A DNA stretch of 64,000 nt from Prostheceraeus crozeri (GCA_907163375.1 CAJQUW010003381.1:434001-498000); one strand, 5' to 3'; positions 29,855-42,560 are shown, counted from the stretch's first letter. Notes: a model not told the origin generated them from the letters alone. Numbers and translations are program-made.

Positions 29855-30097
29855 CCTTTTGCTGTGTGTGTGCGTGTTATTTGCGTAAAATTTCTATGTA
29901 ATTCACAAGAGTCCACTGTCTGTCTTGCTTGAGTGACATTCATTTGTAACTGTGTATCTATTCACATTGTCATTACGGCCGTTATCGCATGACTAGAGGC
30001 CTCGAAAGCGTTCGCGATGTAAATTATTTTAATAAATCAAATTTGGCGATATCTTTTATTTTTAAATGCATAAATTACAAGAACTGCTTTAATGTCT

Positions 30098-30716
30098 TAA
30101 AGAAACGTCCTAATTCAAGGAAAGCAGCCATTCTAACTTTCATGAATCTTGTTTCTTTCTCGTACATAGAAATTCTAATGTACACTGCCATGCTGTCCCT
30201 GTATTCTATTCATTGGTAATGGCCAGCATCAAGCATCCATGATGTAACGAAGCAGAAGTCCTGAGACAAGCTGTCTAATCAATTAATGACAAAGATTGTA
30301 TTTTTGGTGTCTAACTCTTCTTAATGCTCAGTGCACACTTCACATTGACCGATTTTCAAGACTCTCTCTTTGTTTGGTAGCCATTGATTATAAACACTTT
30401 TTTGAAAACAATGAGAGGAAGTGCTTTATTCATTTTGAAATATGACTTATCCAATGCACTTTGAATAAAAAACTTGGTACGCATCATTAGTGTTGTTCAA
30501 TCTGCAATATTATAACGACAAACATTTGCTGCCTATAATTGAAGAATCAGACAAAATTTTTATACATTCCAAATTTTAGAGAACATTTCGCCGGTTCTTC
30601 TCAAGGTGAACACCGGAGTGAATGACATGTAATGTTGACAGCAGAATTGCAAGCATGAACGCAGATAGCATACAGACATGGAGCATCTCGTGACATAGAT
30701 AGTCGACATCACATGA
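30098..30716. other. No recognisable gene
   Basis: AT-rich intergenic sequence. I see no frame, repeat or TIR that can be supported. Confidence 0.5.
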
Positions 30717-31205
30717 TCAATGAAAAATACTTTCTACTGAAAGGTTTATAGTATAAAATGTTTTTTTTAATTTACAAACAGAAAAATTAATGGAGGCAAA
30801 TAAAAATAATAATGATAATAACAATAAAATGAAATAAATAAAGATATATTTATTTAAATAAAGAAATAAAGCATGGAAAGAGTAACAAAAATACAAATAA
30901 AGGAAAAAGCTACCTGGGCAAAATAAAAGTAAGTTCACAGCTGTCTCTTTCTGCACGCATATGTCTGGTTGCACTTTATGTATGATCAGAGCTTCAGTGA
31001 CTGCAAAGTGTCCACTTCCTTGACATCTTCTTAATATCTTCAAGCACGATCTTGGCGGTCGACCAGGTGCACAACTCAAAAAATGATGAGTGATGTTGCT
31101 TGCTGCTCTCCTGCTTTGCCACTTCTCGAGCCAGCGTGGAATGTGCTCAGCGTTCCGTTGGGACAAATGATTATGTTTGATTTTGTTCCAATTACAGCAT
31201 CTCAT
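30717..31205 (-). pseudogene. Fragment of a second Penelope-like element (GIY-YIG C-terminus)
   Basis: About 75 residues (31133-30906) read AEHIPRWLEKWQSRR, then ASNITHHFLSC, LKILRRC and TEALIIHKVQPDICVQKE, the conserved end of PLE GIY-YIG endonucleases. They differ clearly from the 26-30 kb element, so this is a separate family. Downstream (30760-30890) is an A-rich, simple-sequence stretch that would be the 3' end; its translation into hydrophobic text is meaningless. The RT and the endonuclease active-site half are absent. Confidence 0.6.
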
Positions 31206-31630
31206 GATGATAAGTGAACATTTTCGAAGTGAATGGAGAAGAATGACGTCATTCCAGTACCGATGAGTGAATAATTGACGACAGTCGATAACTAAGATTA
31301 CTGCACTTGAAATCGGGGCAAATAGGAGAGAATTTTACATCAAAGAATTGGCTCCCACATTTGCTATCTAATGTATGTCATCTTGATCTTCACGAAAACT
31401 GTGACCGCATAAGAGAATGATAAAATGTATATATTTGGTCTATTCATTAGTGAACACTGTGGTATGCAATATTTTCAAATGGATAGCTGCAGCGAAAATA
31501 TGCAATAAGAAGAGCATGAATGTATAAGAAGCTTTATCTCAAGACCAACGGATTATCTGCATAAATGCGACACAAGATCAACAAAGATTGTGGAAACCTG
31601 TGCAATCCTTGCCCTTGGAAACGAGCGCAG
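31206..31630. other. No recognisable gene
   Basis: Short intergenic stretch between two retroelement fragments; nothing identifiable. Confidence 0.5.
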
Positions 31631-31633
31631 ATT

Positions 31634-33010
31634 TTATTTATTTACTTATTTATGAACGAATTCGCTTACAAAACCAAGCATTATGTCTATAGAGCCTTCA
31701 AGACCTGAGTACAAATTACAATGACGTACAACAAATTGTAAAGAGCGGTCACATAAAAAGCTTTTCATGTCTCGCTTGAAGGTGTTGAGGGAGTTAGAGT
31801 TCTGTATGGAAGAAGGGAGGGAGTTCCACACTCGAGGGGCCTGAGACGCGAATGCCCGACCTCCAAATGTCTTTCTGGTAGTCAGGGGTACCTGCAAGGA
31901 TAACCCAGGCGAAGAGCGAAGGCGTGAACGACAAGGTAGATTGGCAGTGAACTGCAGAAGATCAGACAAGTAGTCGGGACAAACTTGTTGTAAACACTTG
32001 AAAACCCACGTGGCCAACCTGTAGTCAATTCTGCTCTCAACCGGAATCCAATGGAGATCGCGCATAAGATGAAAGATGTGGTCATGTTTTGATTTCATGT
32101 AAACCAGGCTCACAGAAGATTGAATGATATGCCGTAGTCGGTTCAGACTTACTTTGGGCAGACCACCCAAGCACGAAACACAATAATCTAGCTTGGGAAA
32201 GATGAGGCTTGGATTGAGAGTTTTCGCCAGTGAAAATGAGATCGATCCACGAACCGACCTTACCTGCCGCAGCGTCGAAAAGCATAAGACAGTATGGGAG
32301 ACGTGTTTGTTGAAGGTAAAGTGAGAGTCAATTATCACTCCAAGATATCGTAGGGAAGAGACTGGCGTCAAAAGGTGACCACAAACAACGACAGGTTCAG
32401 ATGGAACGGTGGCTTTACGCTTTTTGGCCGAGCACCACATGACGGGGGATTTATTAACATTGAGCTTTAAATGGTTTGAGTTCAACCACTCCTTGACAGT
32501 GTTGGTACAGGCGGTCATGACAGCGCAAAGGTGACTTGTATCATCCGGTCGGCAAGATCCATACATCATGATGCCATCAACATACATATGTATACGGAGG
32601 CCCTGCTGCTCCACCAGATGTGCAATGCTGGATGTGTATAACGTGAAAAGCAGTGGTCCCAAGACGGATCCTTGTGGAACGCCGGCTAAGACTGGAATAA
32701 AAGACTACGACTTGGCTGTAGATTTCATGAACTGCGAATGACCTTGCAAGAAAGAGGAAAAACATTGCAAGGTGGAGCCAGATATGCAAAAACTGAGGAG
32801 AGGCGTTTTAGTAAGGTCGGGTGGTGAACGCAGTCAAATGCAGATGATAAATCGAGCGAGGAGAGAAGAGTCAGGTTACCATTATCCATGTCTGTGTGAA
32901 CATAGTTCAGAAGGTGGGGCAATACATTCTCGGTTGAGTGATGGAGTCGTTAGGGGGACTGGGTTGCTGGTAGGAGGTTGTGAGCTGTTAGATGACGGCG
33001 AACTTGGGAA
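31634..33010 (-). pseudogene. 5'-truncated CR1/L2-like LINE, reverse transcriptase C-terminal half
   Basis: The minus strand reads LLSSLDLSSAFDCVHHPTLL (RT motif A, 32870-32810), a frame change, then GVPQGSVLGPLLFTLY (about 32680-32630). The active-site region reads YVDG where YADD is expected, so catalysis is lost. A long open stretch to 31646 carries SSLRYLGVIIDSHFTF, LDYCVSCLGGLP and RVWNSLPSSIQ, the usual C-terminal text of CR1/L2-type ORF2. The 3' end is an AAATAAATAAGTAAATAAAT tail at 31634-31653. The 5' end is cut near 33010, as usual for incomplete target-primed insertion. Confidence 0.85.
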
Positions 33011-36000
33011 GCAATAGTTTTTAATATTACTTAAAACAGTGAGATAAAAAATATGATTTGGACATTGAAGTCAAATATTTGTTTTTTTAATTTCGGATTC
33101 GTAAATTCCCTTTTATTGAGTGCAACTGGACATGGTTTGTGATGCACACGTTTGCCGTCATTGCATTTAGATATTCAATTCAAAATTCTCTACGGATATC
33201 TTGTATATCGAGCCACAAAATGAAAACCCTCGCGTTGCTTTCTATACTTTCTTTATCTAAATACATTTTTTTAATTCATTTCAATTTACTATTATCATTA
33301 TGATTTTATTTGCCTTTATTAATTTTTCTGTTTGTAAATATACTGCCTGACAGAAAAAAACTTGGTAAAGACAATTAACTGAAAATCAATGACAACTGTA
33401 AAATTTCTAAGTCGATTCCACGCTCAAACAAATTTCTATGTGCATTTTCTAGCAAAGCCATATGAAAATATCGTTCATCCTTTTAGCACTGGATCAACTA
33501 TTGTATAAGTTTTAACATCGTATAATTGAAATTTCGCTGTCTTTTGAACATAAATAGCAACTGCAGGGTGAAGCACCAACATGAATTCGTGAAATCTATG
33601 GCTGTTGGAATGATTCTTTGTGGCAGCATCATGTGCAATGTTAGTAAAAAAGTAAAAAAGTCCAAGAGTAAAAAATCGCTTAATAGCTCGATTTTTTCGA
33701 CAGCAGAAATCACAGTCTAGGCCTACTCAAAAATATCAAAAGCGGCACTTATTGCTATTTGCATTCAAACTCATCATATACATCTCAGTCATTTCAAAAA
33801 ATTCCCCTGTTGTCAGTTGTTATTATCTTTCACATGATTATTTAAATTAATTCATTGATTAATTAAATCAATGATTTCATTGATGTTTTAAATGTCGTCA
33901 TGGTGAAATTTGAAGACGGATGTGGAGACGGAGTAGGTTTGTTTATTTCAACTCTGATGGCCAGCCAGCAGTTGTAAAATGCACGCTTACTTGTTATGTA
34001 AACTATTTGCGTACAACAACAAGCAACTCGGGATTTGCTACTTTCATTCATTTTGTTAACTCAGAAGTTTTTATATTTTAGCCCCGCTTGCATTGTGTTG
34101 CCATTTCTTACTGTAATAAATTTACAGAGTCTCCTGGAAGCCACAAGTCTAATATTTTAACATCTTCAGTTCGAATCTTCGCAGAATAGAAAGTAATAGA
34201 TAAAGTTTCTTGTCCTGTCGAGTAAGACGAGTTGTGCATACATGTTTGCTCGGATTTTTTAAATTTTGATTTATAACCTCTGATTTTTTATTATTTTTCA
34301 AAGAATTCTTTCACAGAGCAATTGTACATGTGAAGTCGCATGTCAAATCTATAACCTATTTAATCCAATCTACAAATTTATATTTATGATCAATTGAATA
34401 GTAGCCTAAGCTCGGAATATTTGACGATTTATCTGTGATTTCCATATATCCACAAGACATAACCGGAAGCATGAATTTCTTTGAATTCCATTTGTCTTCT
34501 ATAGAAGACATTGTATGCAATTCTTCACGTTTGATTTTTGAGAAAAATACAAATTAAAAATGTACATGTACTTCTATTATATATAATATACGATTGTTAC
34601 ATCATGGGTCACATTTCATGTCATACTCCTTTTCACAATCTGTCATTTTTACCCAACAATCAATCTAATTATCAAAATTTCAAGCAGCTGCATGTTTGGC
34701 AGATATCATCAATTTTTCCATGTTCAAGAAGTACATATACCCGTACACAAAATATGATCAGAGATTTTACTGCAGGAGCACTTAGTGAAATCAGTCTTTT
34801 TCCTAGAAGAAATCCAGAATAAGATTTTAATTTATCCTACAAGTATGCTATAGTGCTACAATGTTTAGAGCCATGATTTTCATGCGCATTATAAACGGAC
34901 AATTGAACGTTTTGTTGTACTAATTTTCCATGTTGTTCATTGACTAAAGTAGTGTTTGCAGTTTAAGTATTGAATATTTTGCCATTTTCGATTATATTGC
35001 CCAGCCACTTATATCATGTTAATATGATAATTTAATTTGAAACCAAAAGTTTTACAACTAAAGACTTACATCAAAATATCAAACAATATCTCAATTTCAA
35101 GATCGAATTGTTTAGCACATCGAATTTAATATAAACCAAATATCAGCGCTCAACAAAAGACCTTCTAGTCGTCCTTTAGAACACGAATTCAATAGCAAAT
35201 CGGCAAGTTGAAGTCACAAACCAGTTATTTCAAATATACTTCTCTATCTTGAAATTTACAATCATCTCACATAAAGGCTGATTTTGAGGTGGTTACCAGT
35301 CATTTACAAATCGTCTATCTCGCATATTGATTGAACATGTATAACATCTGCATGACAGAAATGGAGATTACAGTATTGCTTGTTCCAATACATGCATTTT
35401 TGAGTGGATCATGAATTCAGGTTACAGAAGAACAGTTACTCGTAAGTGATTAATAGAGTTATTTTGTAGATTAATTCAGGTATCGAAAGATAAATGTTGA
35501 ATCTTGAATCTTCGCTGATGTGTCATTGGCTGCGAGAAGAACACGTACAGATTTATCAAATTATGCTTTAGTTCAAGCACACTTTGAAGAAAGGAGGAAA
35601 ACAAGGGTTCTATGTAATTAGTTGGCAAATAGAAACCAATTCTTCGTTATTCCACGACATATTCTGAAAGACATCTATTCTAATTTAGCTCACGCAAACG
35701 TGAATTTAGTTGGAAAAAATTCCAATAAGTAATTTTCAAAGCACAAATGCACTTTCTTTAGTAAAGCGAAATGCAACAATCTTGCAATAAATCGTCTAGC
35801 GCTTTTATGAAATGAAAAATAAGCTTATTCTATAGGCCATAGCGCCCTTTTTACTGCATTTAACTTTAAAGATCACCATACATGACAGTTAGATCTAATC
35901 AATTAGAATTATTAGAATTTTGGCGCTTCAGATTGCAATGAAAATGTTTGTCTGGTTTCTATTTCACCATTGAATGCAGGTTTACAAACATCAGTGTAGA
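33011..36000. other. Three kilobases without a supported feature
   Basis: AT-rich sequence with only short chance frames. It lies 3' of the GPCR exon on its strand, so part may be that gene's 3' untranslated region, but no polyadenylation site can be assigned with confidence. Confidence 0.45.
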
Positions 36001-36015
36001 ATTTCACGATCAATC

Positions 36016-36449
36016 TCACATACAGCTTGTTTGGCTAAGTTGTGCATTCACTGTAGGATGACCATTAACGGTCAGCAATCTTTGTACAGATGGAGCCGTT
36101 TCTTGAATTCCATGACGACCTGCACCGGGGGATGCCATCCGCAACATGGTGACGACATTAGTTGAATCTCGCGAGACCGTACGAGGTCCCAGGTTCCTAC
36201 CACACTGGTGATTGGATGCTCGACAAAGAGCTACATTCTGAAACGCACGTCGGAATTTGACTGACATGATATTGTAGAGTAATGGGTTGACAATAGTATT
36301 GGCGTAGAAGAAAAGGCCCGAAATGAGGTAAAGAATGTCATGGTCTCTCAACAAAGATGATGTCCAATCTTCATTCGGAATGACGTTTACCATTACCCTC
36401 TCAGCGTGAAACGGAGCGTAACAAATGAAAAACCCAACAACCACCGAAA
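36016..36449 (-). CDS. Last coding exon of a rhodopsin-type neuropeptide GPCR (TM6-TM7 and C-tail)
   Basis: The exon opens after a pyrimidine-rich acceptor (CCTTTCAG, AG at 36450-36451). It encodes TM6 with GFFICYAPFHAERVM, an extracellular loop, TM7 with LISGLFFYANTIVNPLLYN (the NPxxY motif), the helix-8 start IMSVKFRRAF, and a C-terminal tail of about 75 residues with Ser/Thr sites. The APFH and NPLLYNIMS text is like neuromedin U/PRXamide, ghrelin and TRH-type receptors, which signal through G proteins at the plasma membrane. TM1-TM5 must lie upstream (higher coordinates) and were not found before 64000, implying a long intron or loss. Class-A GPCR is secure; the ligand class is a guess. 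Confidence 0.85.
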
Positions 36450-36623
36450 CTGAAAGGAAAAGGCATTTTGGTCAATGTAACCGTCACATCGCACACACAG
36501 AAAATCTGGCATTTATAGGTTACCTTCATTCCATGTTTTCACATTTGTCTGATATCTGATTACCCTTTCACTGGAATTTAGTTTGCTCTACTGTACGCCT
36601 AACGTAAATCTATACGTCAAGAT

Positions 36624-37458
36624 CAGGCTTGCCATGGGAATGAGAATTCCCATGGGATGGGATTCGGGTTTCAGTTCATGGGAATTCCCATGGAAAATAG
36701 TGAATATTATTGTTTTAATGTGGTCCTTCTTAGATCTGTTTAGGCAGTGAAGTTCTTTATTAAAGTAATTTATTCTCTCACGGAAACAACCAGTCAAAGT
36801 TAATCACCTCATTTTCGGTTTGATTGGTTGCAGTTGGAGACATCGTGCTCGATGGTTAGAAGCCGATGCAAGTGCAGACTAGCTGGAACCTACTGTTGTT
36901 TCCGTGCTTTGCTTGCAAAGTATTCTTTCCTCCTGATTGGCGCCTGACGCTGACTCAGTATGACAACACTCAATATATGGAATAATATATTATAATTTGC
37001 GTTAATATACGGAACTCTGCTGTCTGTCACTTCAACCCCGTCTGGGGTACGGGCTCCTCCGCTGCGATGTCGTCGTACAAGTTTTTCGATATAGACAAAA
37101 ATTTTGATTAGGCCTACATTTACTCATGAACTGTGCACGTAGGGCCCAAATAAGAATTCACAATAATCATTTCTTTGTTAGAAGACTTGCGTCTACTTGA
37201 CCTAACCCCACAAATAGTTTATGATAACTAGCTAAGATAGGCCTACACTTAACCACTGCGATTGCTAGGCCCACGTACTTACAGTATTAAGTTCTAATAG
37301 ACATTTAAGTCCCAAAGAAGAGCACCATATTAATATTTATGAAAAATAATAAGCTATGGGAATTATTGCGAAATCCCGTGGGAATGGGAATTCCTACATG
37401 AATTCTGTGGAAATGGGATGGGAATTGGAATTCAAAATTAATTTCCACGGCAAGCCTG
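36624..37458. mobile_element. Non-autonomous hAT element with perfect 8-base target duplication
   Basis: The left end is CAGGCTTGCCATGGGAA and the right end, minus sense, CAGGCTTGCCGTGGAAA. GTCAAGAT lies at 36616-36623 and again at 37459-37466. Subterminal regions hold several GGGAATTCCC-type palindromes. The 835-base interior has no transposase. It sits 175 bases upstream of the GPCR exon's splice acceptor, in the intron. The same TIR family occurs at 62298-63870. Confidence 0.92.
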
Positions 37459-38049
37459 GTCAAGATTCATCAATTCAAGATAACTATTAATTCATCATTC
37501 ATTCAAGATAACTACTATTCTTGCTGACGTAAAAATTTTCTCGGGAGAGAAAACGGATATTTCTACTGATTCATTACGGTCCTCCCACAATCAGACATCC
37601 CTCTCAGTGGCGTAGCTGAGGGGGAGACAAGGAGGACATTCCCCCCTTCAAATGGAATCTTAGCGGGGGACAATCTTTGTGTTTTATCCGGGGGTATATT
37701 TACACCATTCTATGTCGAATTATCAATTTAGTAATGTGAGAATCTGAAATCTTATACAGTAGCGCGCTTGGTTAATTTTCGCATGTCCCCGGTTGCACAA
37801 CGGTCGCAAGAGATGTTAATTGCTTCAAGAGTTGTTCATGTTCAAGAGATGTTCGTCTCGATATGGCTTTTAGTCAGGACATGACACGATTTTGCGGCAC
37901 CAACAAGTAGAGGCCATTCATGACTGGGTATATAAACTCCTGTTCTATTTCGCTTTTGCTTCCAATTACACGTGTATCGAATGATGAGCCACTTATATTA
38001 AGTCAATTGTTAGAGCTTAGACTTCATTTTACGCTTGTGGCCATAGAGT

Positions 38050-38885
38050 AAATATATTAGGTAGAGTGGTAACTACGCACTTATTAAATCCCCAATGTGT
38101 ATACACTTTCGATTTTGTTAAATGAACTCAAGGGAGATACAGTCGGAATTGTTTCCAAATGTGAGGTGTACACATTTATGCAGCTTTGAAGAAATTACAA
38201 CGGAATCGACTGATCATGATAGTATAAAGCAGATGGAAATGATATAATTTTTCAGATCGTCCGTGTCATGACAGCCTTGGAGAGGTAATGTTTGTTAATC
38301 TAGCAATTCAATGACCTGTTACTGCCTTCATGCTGAACCTCAGGAGAATCTTCTTAAGTGTGATCATTTCATAAGCAACCTGCCATTGGTACAGCAAAAT
38401 AACAGAGTCAAAGACAATGATTTCAATTAACTTTGAAAGATGTAATTGGGTCCATATTACCATTCAGATTCAAGAAGTGAAACATGAATTTAGTGAATCA
38501 TAAATTCAGGCCGGTGAAAATTGAATTAGAAACTTGAAATTTCAGCCAAGGAAGCTCGAATAATATCACGACTTTTTCATGAATAGCTTCATTATAATGC
38601 TGATCATGAAATTCCCTTGATAATCAGATTAATTTCCGCTTAGTTAGGATGCTTATCAGCAAACATTCATTCCTTTTGATATCCAACTTGTTTCATACTA
38701 CTTATTTAGGAGAGTCCTCTCGGTAGTATATAAATTGGCGAAATTTTGACATTTTTCAAAAGTGCTCAAATAATTTTTTGGACCACGGGAACGTGATCTC
38801 CGCAAAAAACTGAATCTTTTGATATAAAAATTTTCACTGTATACAGATACTTTTTTGAGTCGATACTCTACCTATGTATCCCTAC
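38050..38885 (-). repeat. Diverged ~0.83-kb dispersed repeat, copy B (inverted)
   Basis: Its reverse complement aligns along its length with 22085-22910. It lies inside the hAT element at 37605-39484. Confidence 0.65.
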
Positions 38886-39008
38886 TCTATGCTTGTGGCT
38901 GTCATCGATAATCTTGTACATATATATATATATATAGTTTTATGAAGAAAAAACCATCCAATTCGATACTCCGAGTTTCATGCGTCTCATATATATATAT
39001 ATATATAT

Positions 39009-39108
39009 GAAACATGTATTGCAGAAAAGCAAATCGCAATCAATTTTAGATAACTTAAGGTAATATTTTTCAAATGATCGATAATTGCTTTTCTGCAATA
39101 CATGTTTC
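39009..39108. repeat. Hairpin with perfect 24-base arms
   Basis: The stretch 39009-39032 (GAAACATGTATTGCAGAAAA...) is the exact reverse complement of 39085-39108, with a 52-base loop. (TA)n tracts flank it at 38918-38937 and 38989-39008. It is inside a hAT element. Confidence 0.8.
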
Positions 39109-39484
39109 AAAAATAATTTGCTGCCTAAATTTACGAATATATATATATACAATGTACAGTACAATGTACATTTGTAACTTTTTACCAATGTATGCAAAAT
39201 ATCTATTGTAGTTGTACATAAACATGCTTTAAAGCATAATGTTTTCAAAAAGATCTAAAGGCTACAACTGAAGATATTACATATATATAAACTTGTATAT
39301 ACTGTATGATTCTATGTTGATCGTGTATCATGAATGATCAATAAAAAACAAAATCAGATCATAATCAAATCAGATATAAATGAATATTAGGGCTTCTTTT
39401 GAGTTACAAATTATTAAGTATAGGCTTATATTAATTAAGCCACATTTATTGTCCTCCGGAAATGAAATCCTGGCTACGCGACTG

Positions 39485-42400
39485 GTCCCTCTCATACAAT
39501 ATTTTGTAGACTTTTTAAACTATAATTGAGATCACAATAATTGATGAGCATGATATAGAAGCTGATATCGTTGATACTGATAGACACCTTGATGTTTCGC
39601 TTAAAGCGACAGCTGATCAACAAGCGAGTCAATTACGCTATCATGGCATGCTAGAGAAACCAATGCGAAGGTTCAGAATGCTGGCAAGATATTAGCTCAT
39701 GATTAAGTAAACCAATGAATAGCATGTCATTGACATAACAGCTGCAGTGGCGGGTGCAGTTAATCGATTATTTTCGATCTATCGTGTGACGGAATCAATC
39801 TCGCGATTTTCGATTAAAGTTTGACAGGTGTTTCATTTCACACATCAAAACAGCGTTTGAGGTTTTCAACCCATTTAATATGTTGTTCAATCAAAAATAA
39901 GCGATGCCAAAGGCTGGGACAAAAAATTAAAAGCAAAACTTAAAACTATAAAGAAACATGTTGTTGATGTCTCTTCTTTACTTCCAGACTAAGATATCCG
40001 AGTCGGGACAATATGTAGATATCCGCTCTCACGTTCGTCCATGTGACCAGCTTTTCTATTTGTTCCACTGAACCCATTAAATTGCCAAAAGTCTCCTTGA
40101 CCCCGCCAGAGACTTCAACAGCTTAGTGGAATGCATGGAGGCCGTAGAAAGAAGAAATTTCAGTCATGACTAAAAGCGCATACACAGAAGTAATTCAAAC
40201 CTCACTTTACGACTACTCTTATGCATGCAGTTTTCAGCTCTGCTGATCGATTATTTTTTCAAACCTATTTAATCCGGTATGAGGTGAAAGCTAGAGATGT
40301 AGAGAAATCAAATGCGGTACTTTAGTTTTCTAGACGTATTATTTTCAATATTTGTAATAAACGGAAAATGTATGCACAATTTCAGAAAAGTAGGGTAGCG
40401 CACCGGTAATTTAACGTTGAAGCGCTAAGTTACGTCAGTTGTTTCAGCATTCAGCAACAGTAAATTGAATTATGTCCATAGCAGCGAAAAGGTCAAAATT
40501 TGACAATCGCCACATAAATTCAGATATACATAGATGAAGTCATTTCCTACAGCTATACACATATTAAATGCTTGTTGAATTTGTGTATTTTAAAGTAAGC
40601 TGATACTTCTGAATTTACGGCATTGCTGCACTTCAAGTTATCGCTCCTAATTTAAAAAGTATTCATCCGATTTGCCCAAAATTTGGTATGTAGCTAGAAA
40701 ATATCCTCACTTACGTGTGATTAAAGTTCTGTGACGACTGATTCTCTAGGGTTTTTAAACAAATTTGAAAACGTGGAGGAGAGATGACGCATAAGTACCG
40801 TTTTAGATTTATGTTCTTCATTTGTGACATGAGTCTCATTCGCTTGACGATGACTGGCTGTCCCGGTCGAAAGGTCTCGCCTAAGTAGACATTTTTACCG
40901 CAATATCACGGTTTTCGGCTTCCGTCTAATAGAAAATAATCAATCAAGCCGATTATTTGGCGGAAAATGGAAGTACGTATTTCTAATCCTGGCATTCGTT
41001 GAATGAAGAATGCAAGTGTCAATTTCAGGTCAGATGGGAGTGAGACCGCAACTGGTCAGCCAACTGAAGTAAAGTGATTGTACGAGTAGTTAGCACTAGT
41101 TAGCAACAACAACATGTTTAGGATAAAATTAGACAGCATTGAACGTAGGATTGGAACTTATTACGCCGTAGCACTAGTTAAGTGTTAATGCCGATATCAG
41201 GCGCATATGTGCTGTGAAATTAACTGATATTTGTTGGCAACGTCCAGATATAAATTCGAATGTACAGCACTCGAATTTTAATTAGCACAAGTAATCAAAC
41301 CAAAGACAAAACGTTGGTTTATTTTGGATAGCTTTATAATATAAATTTCGTTTGAAGACCTTTTGTGAATTGACACAGTCTACAATATTCCAATCGATAA
41401 AATCAAATCTACGTTTGCCTAATTCAGTGTACGTTGGCCTAAATGTTTTCATTTGCATCTGAATGTTTCTTGTTGCTTTCCATTTTTCTGTTGTGAATAT
41501 AGTTTTATTTTTCAGTGATTTGCCGCACCCGAGGAACTGTTGTGTTAATTGCTCAATATATTCAAATGCAATTAATACAAAGTATCTGTAGCTTAAGGCA
41601 GGAGCATCATCCATCATTCTTTCCTTATTTGCATCAGACCGGTCACTAACTGACAATCAATCATTTAAGTGATATATCGATATTTTAGTGGATCGAAATC
41701 TAAAGCTGATCAATGAAAGTATGCACAACTGGTTATCAGAAAAGATGAAGTATTTGTAGATTCGAGACAAAAATTACAATGTGCTCAGTGGGCAAAAGTT
41801 GGCAAATGCATTAAGATAGGAAAACAATCATATAGCGCCCACATCAATGTGTAGATAAATGAGTGGTCTACAGTCGTCTATTAAGTACCTTAACAATCAA
41901 TTAATTTCCATGCCAAATCAACTCTGACATTCTAACCATTGAAATGGATCTTCATCTATATTTTTGTCTTCCAAGCGTCTACGGATGTAATTTTTCGCTG
42001 ATTCATAGTTTTGACATAGCTATTCAGTCCCTTCCATTTCATATTTCAATACTCTTCTGTTATCAATTGAGATATCAAATAAAACTGCTTATAAGAGCTG
42101 GCGAATAAGTAATACCATAGATGTCCCCACAAATCATGCTTTGATTGCATACTTCCATTATATACTTACTTTGATCCTACGTGTGACTTTCCAGCAAAGT
42201 ACAACATCTTTCTAGCACAATGAGAAAGGGCGTGTACATTGCTTGCATCTGAGTAGAAGATTACTGTGGCATTACCGGCTCTGCGCCCGGTGGACCTTGG
42301 CTCAAACATTGGTCGGGTCAAACCTAAGGTTTTGAAAATAGGTGCGATCTGCATTCTCGATAAACACGCAGCACTGAAGAATGAAAGTTGGATAAATCAA

Positions 42401-42560
42401 ACTCGACCACGTGGAACAGGTGCACTTGCCTAATGTGCATCCGAGTAGACTACAAGGGAGACTTATGAAATAATATATAGTTTTATAGTTTTATCTATAT
42501 CTCTCGCATTTCAATCTAACACCTCTTTGTTGTTAAAAAGGATATCTAATGTTCATGAAG
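39485..42560. other. No supported gene
   Basis: Three kilobases of AT-rich sequence. A 124-codon minus-strand frame (41282-41656) has no recognisable motif, and I do not call it. Confidence 0.4.

Larger units (their letters stand above)
26308..30097. mobile_element. Inverted Penelope-like element (PLE) composite
   Basis: The left arm (26308-27621, minus sense) and right arm (28751-30059, plus sense) are near identical inverted copies of a PLE 3' half. The central spacer holds the 5' continuation of the left copy's RT and a third pLTR-like block. Blocks containing TCATTACGGCCGTTATCGCA and GAGGCCTCGAAAGCG occur at about 26345-26400 (inverted), 28475-28525 and 29970-30020. Terminal repeats in direct or inverted order and partial copies are typical of PLEs. 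No target duplication could be identified. Confidence 0.85.
37605..39484. mobile_element. Non-autonomous hAT element, CAGTNGCGTAGC TIR family
   Basis: The left end is CAGTGGCGTAGCTGAGG and the right end, minus sense, CAGTCGCGTAGCCAGG. Flanking octamers are ATCCCTCT (37597-37604) and GTCCCTCT (39485-39492), a 7/8 match. Its ends match the right end of the transposase-bearing hAT at 12188, which may be its source of mobility. The 1,880-base interior is non-coding and includes copy B of the 0.83-kb repeat, a 24-base-arm hairpin and (TA)n tracts. Confidence 0.8.

Noticed and set aside
30717-30900. Hydrophobic, membrane-like C-terminus of the PLE fragment frame
   Set aside because: It is the translation of an A-rich 3' simple-sequence tail.
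38940-39248. 102-codon minus-strand frame
   Set aside because: It is built over (TA)n tracts and a hairpin inside a hAT element.
41282-41656. 124-codon minus-strand frame
   Set aside because: No motif, no splice or promoter context and no compositional shift; a chance frame is adequate.
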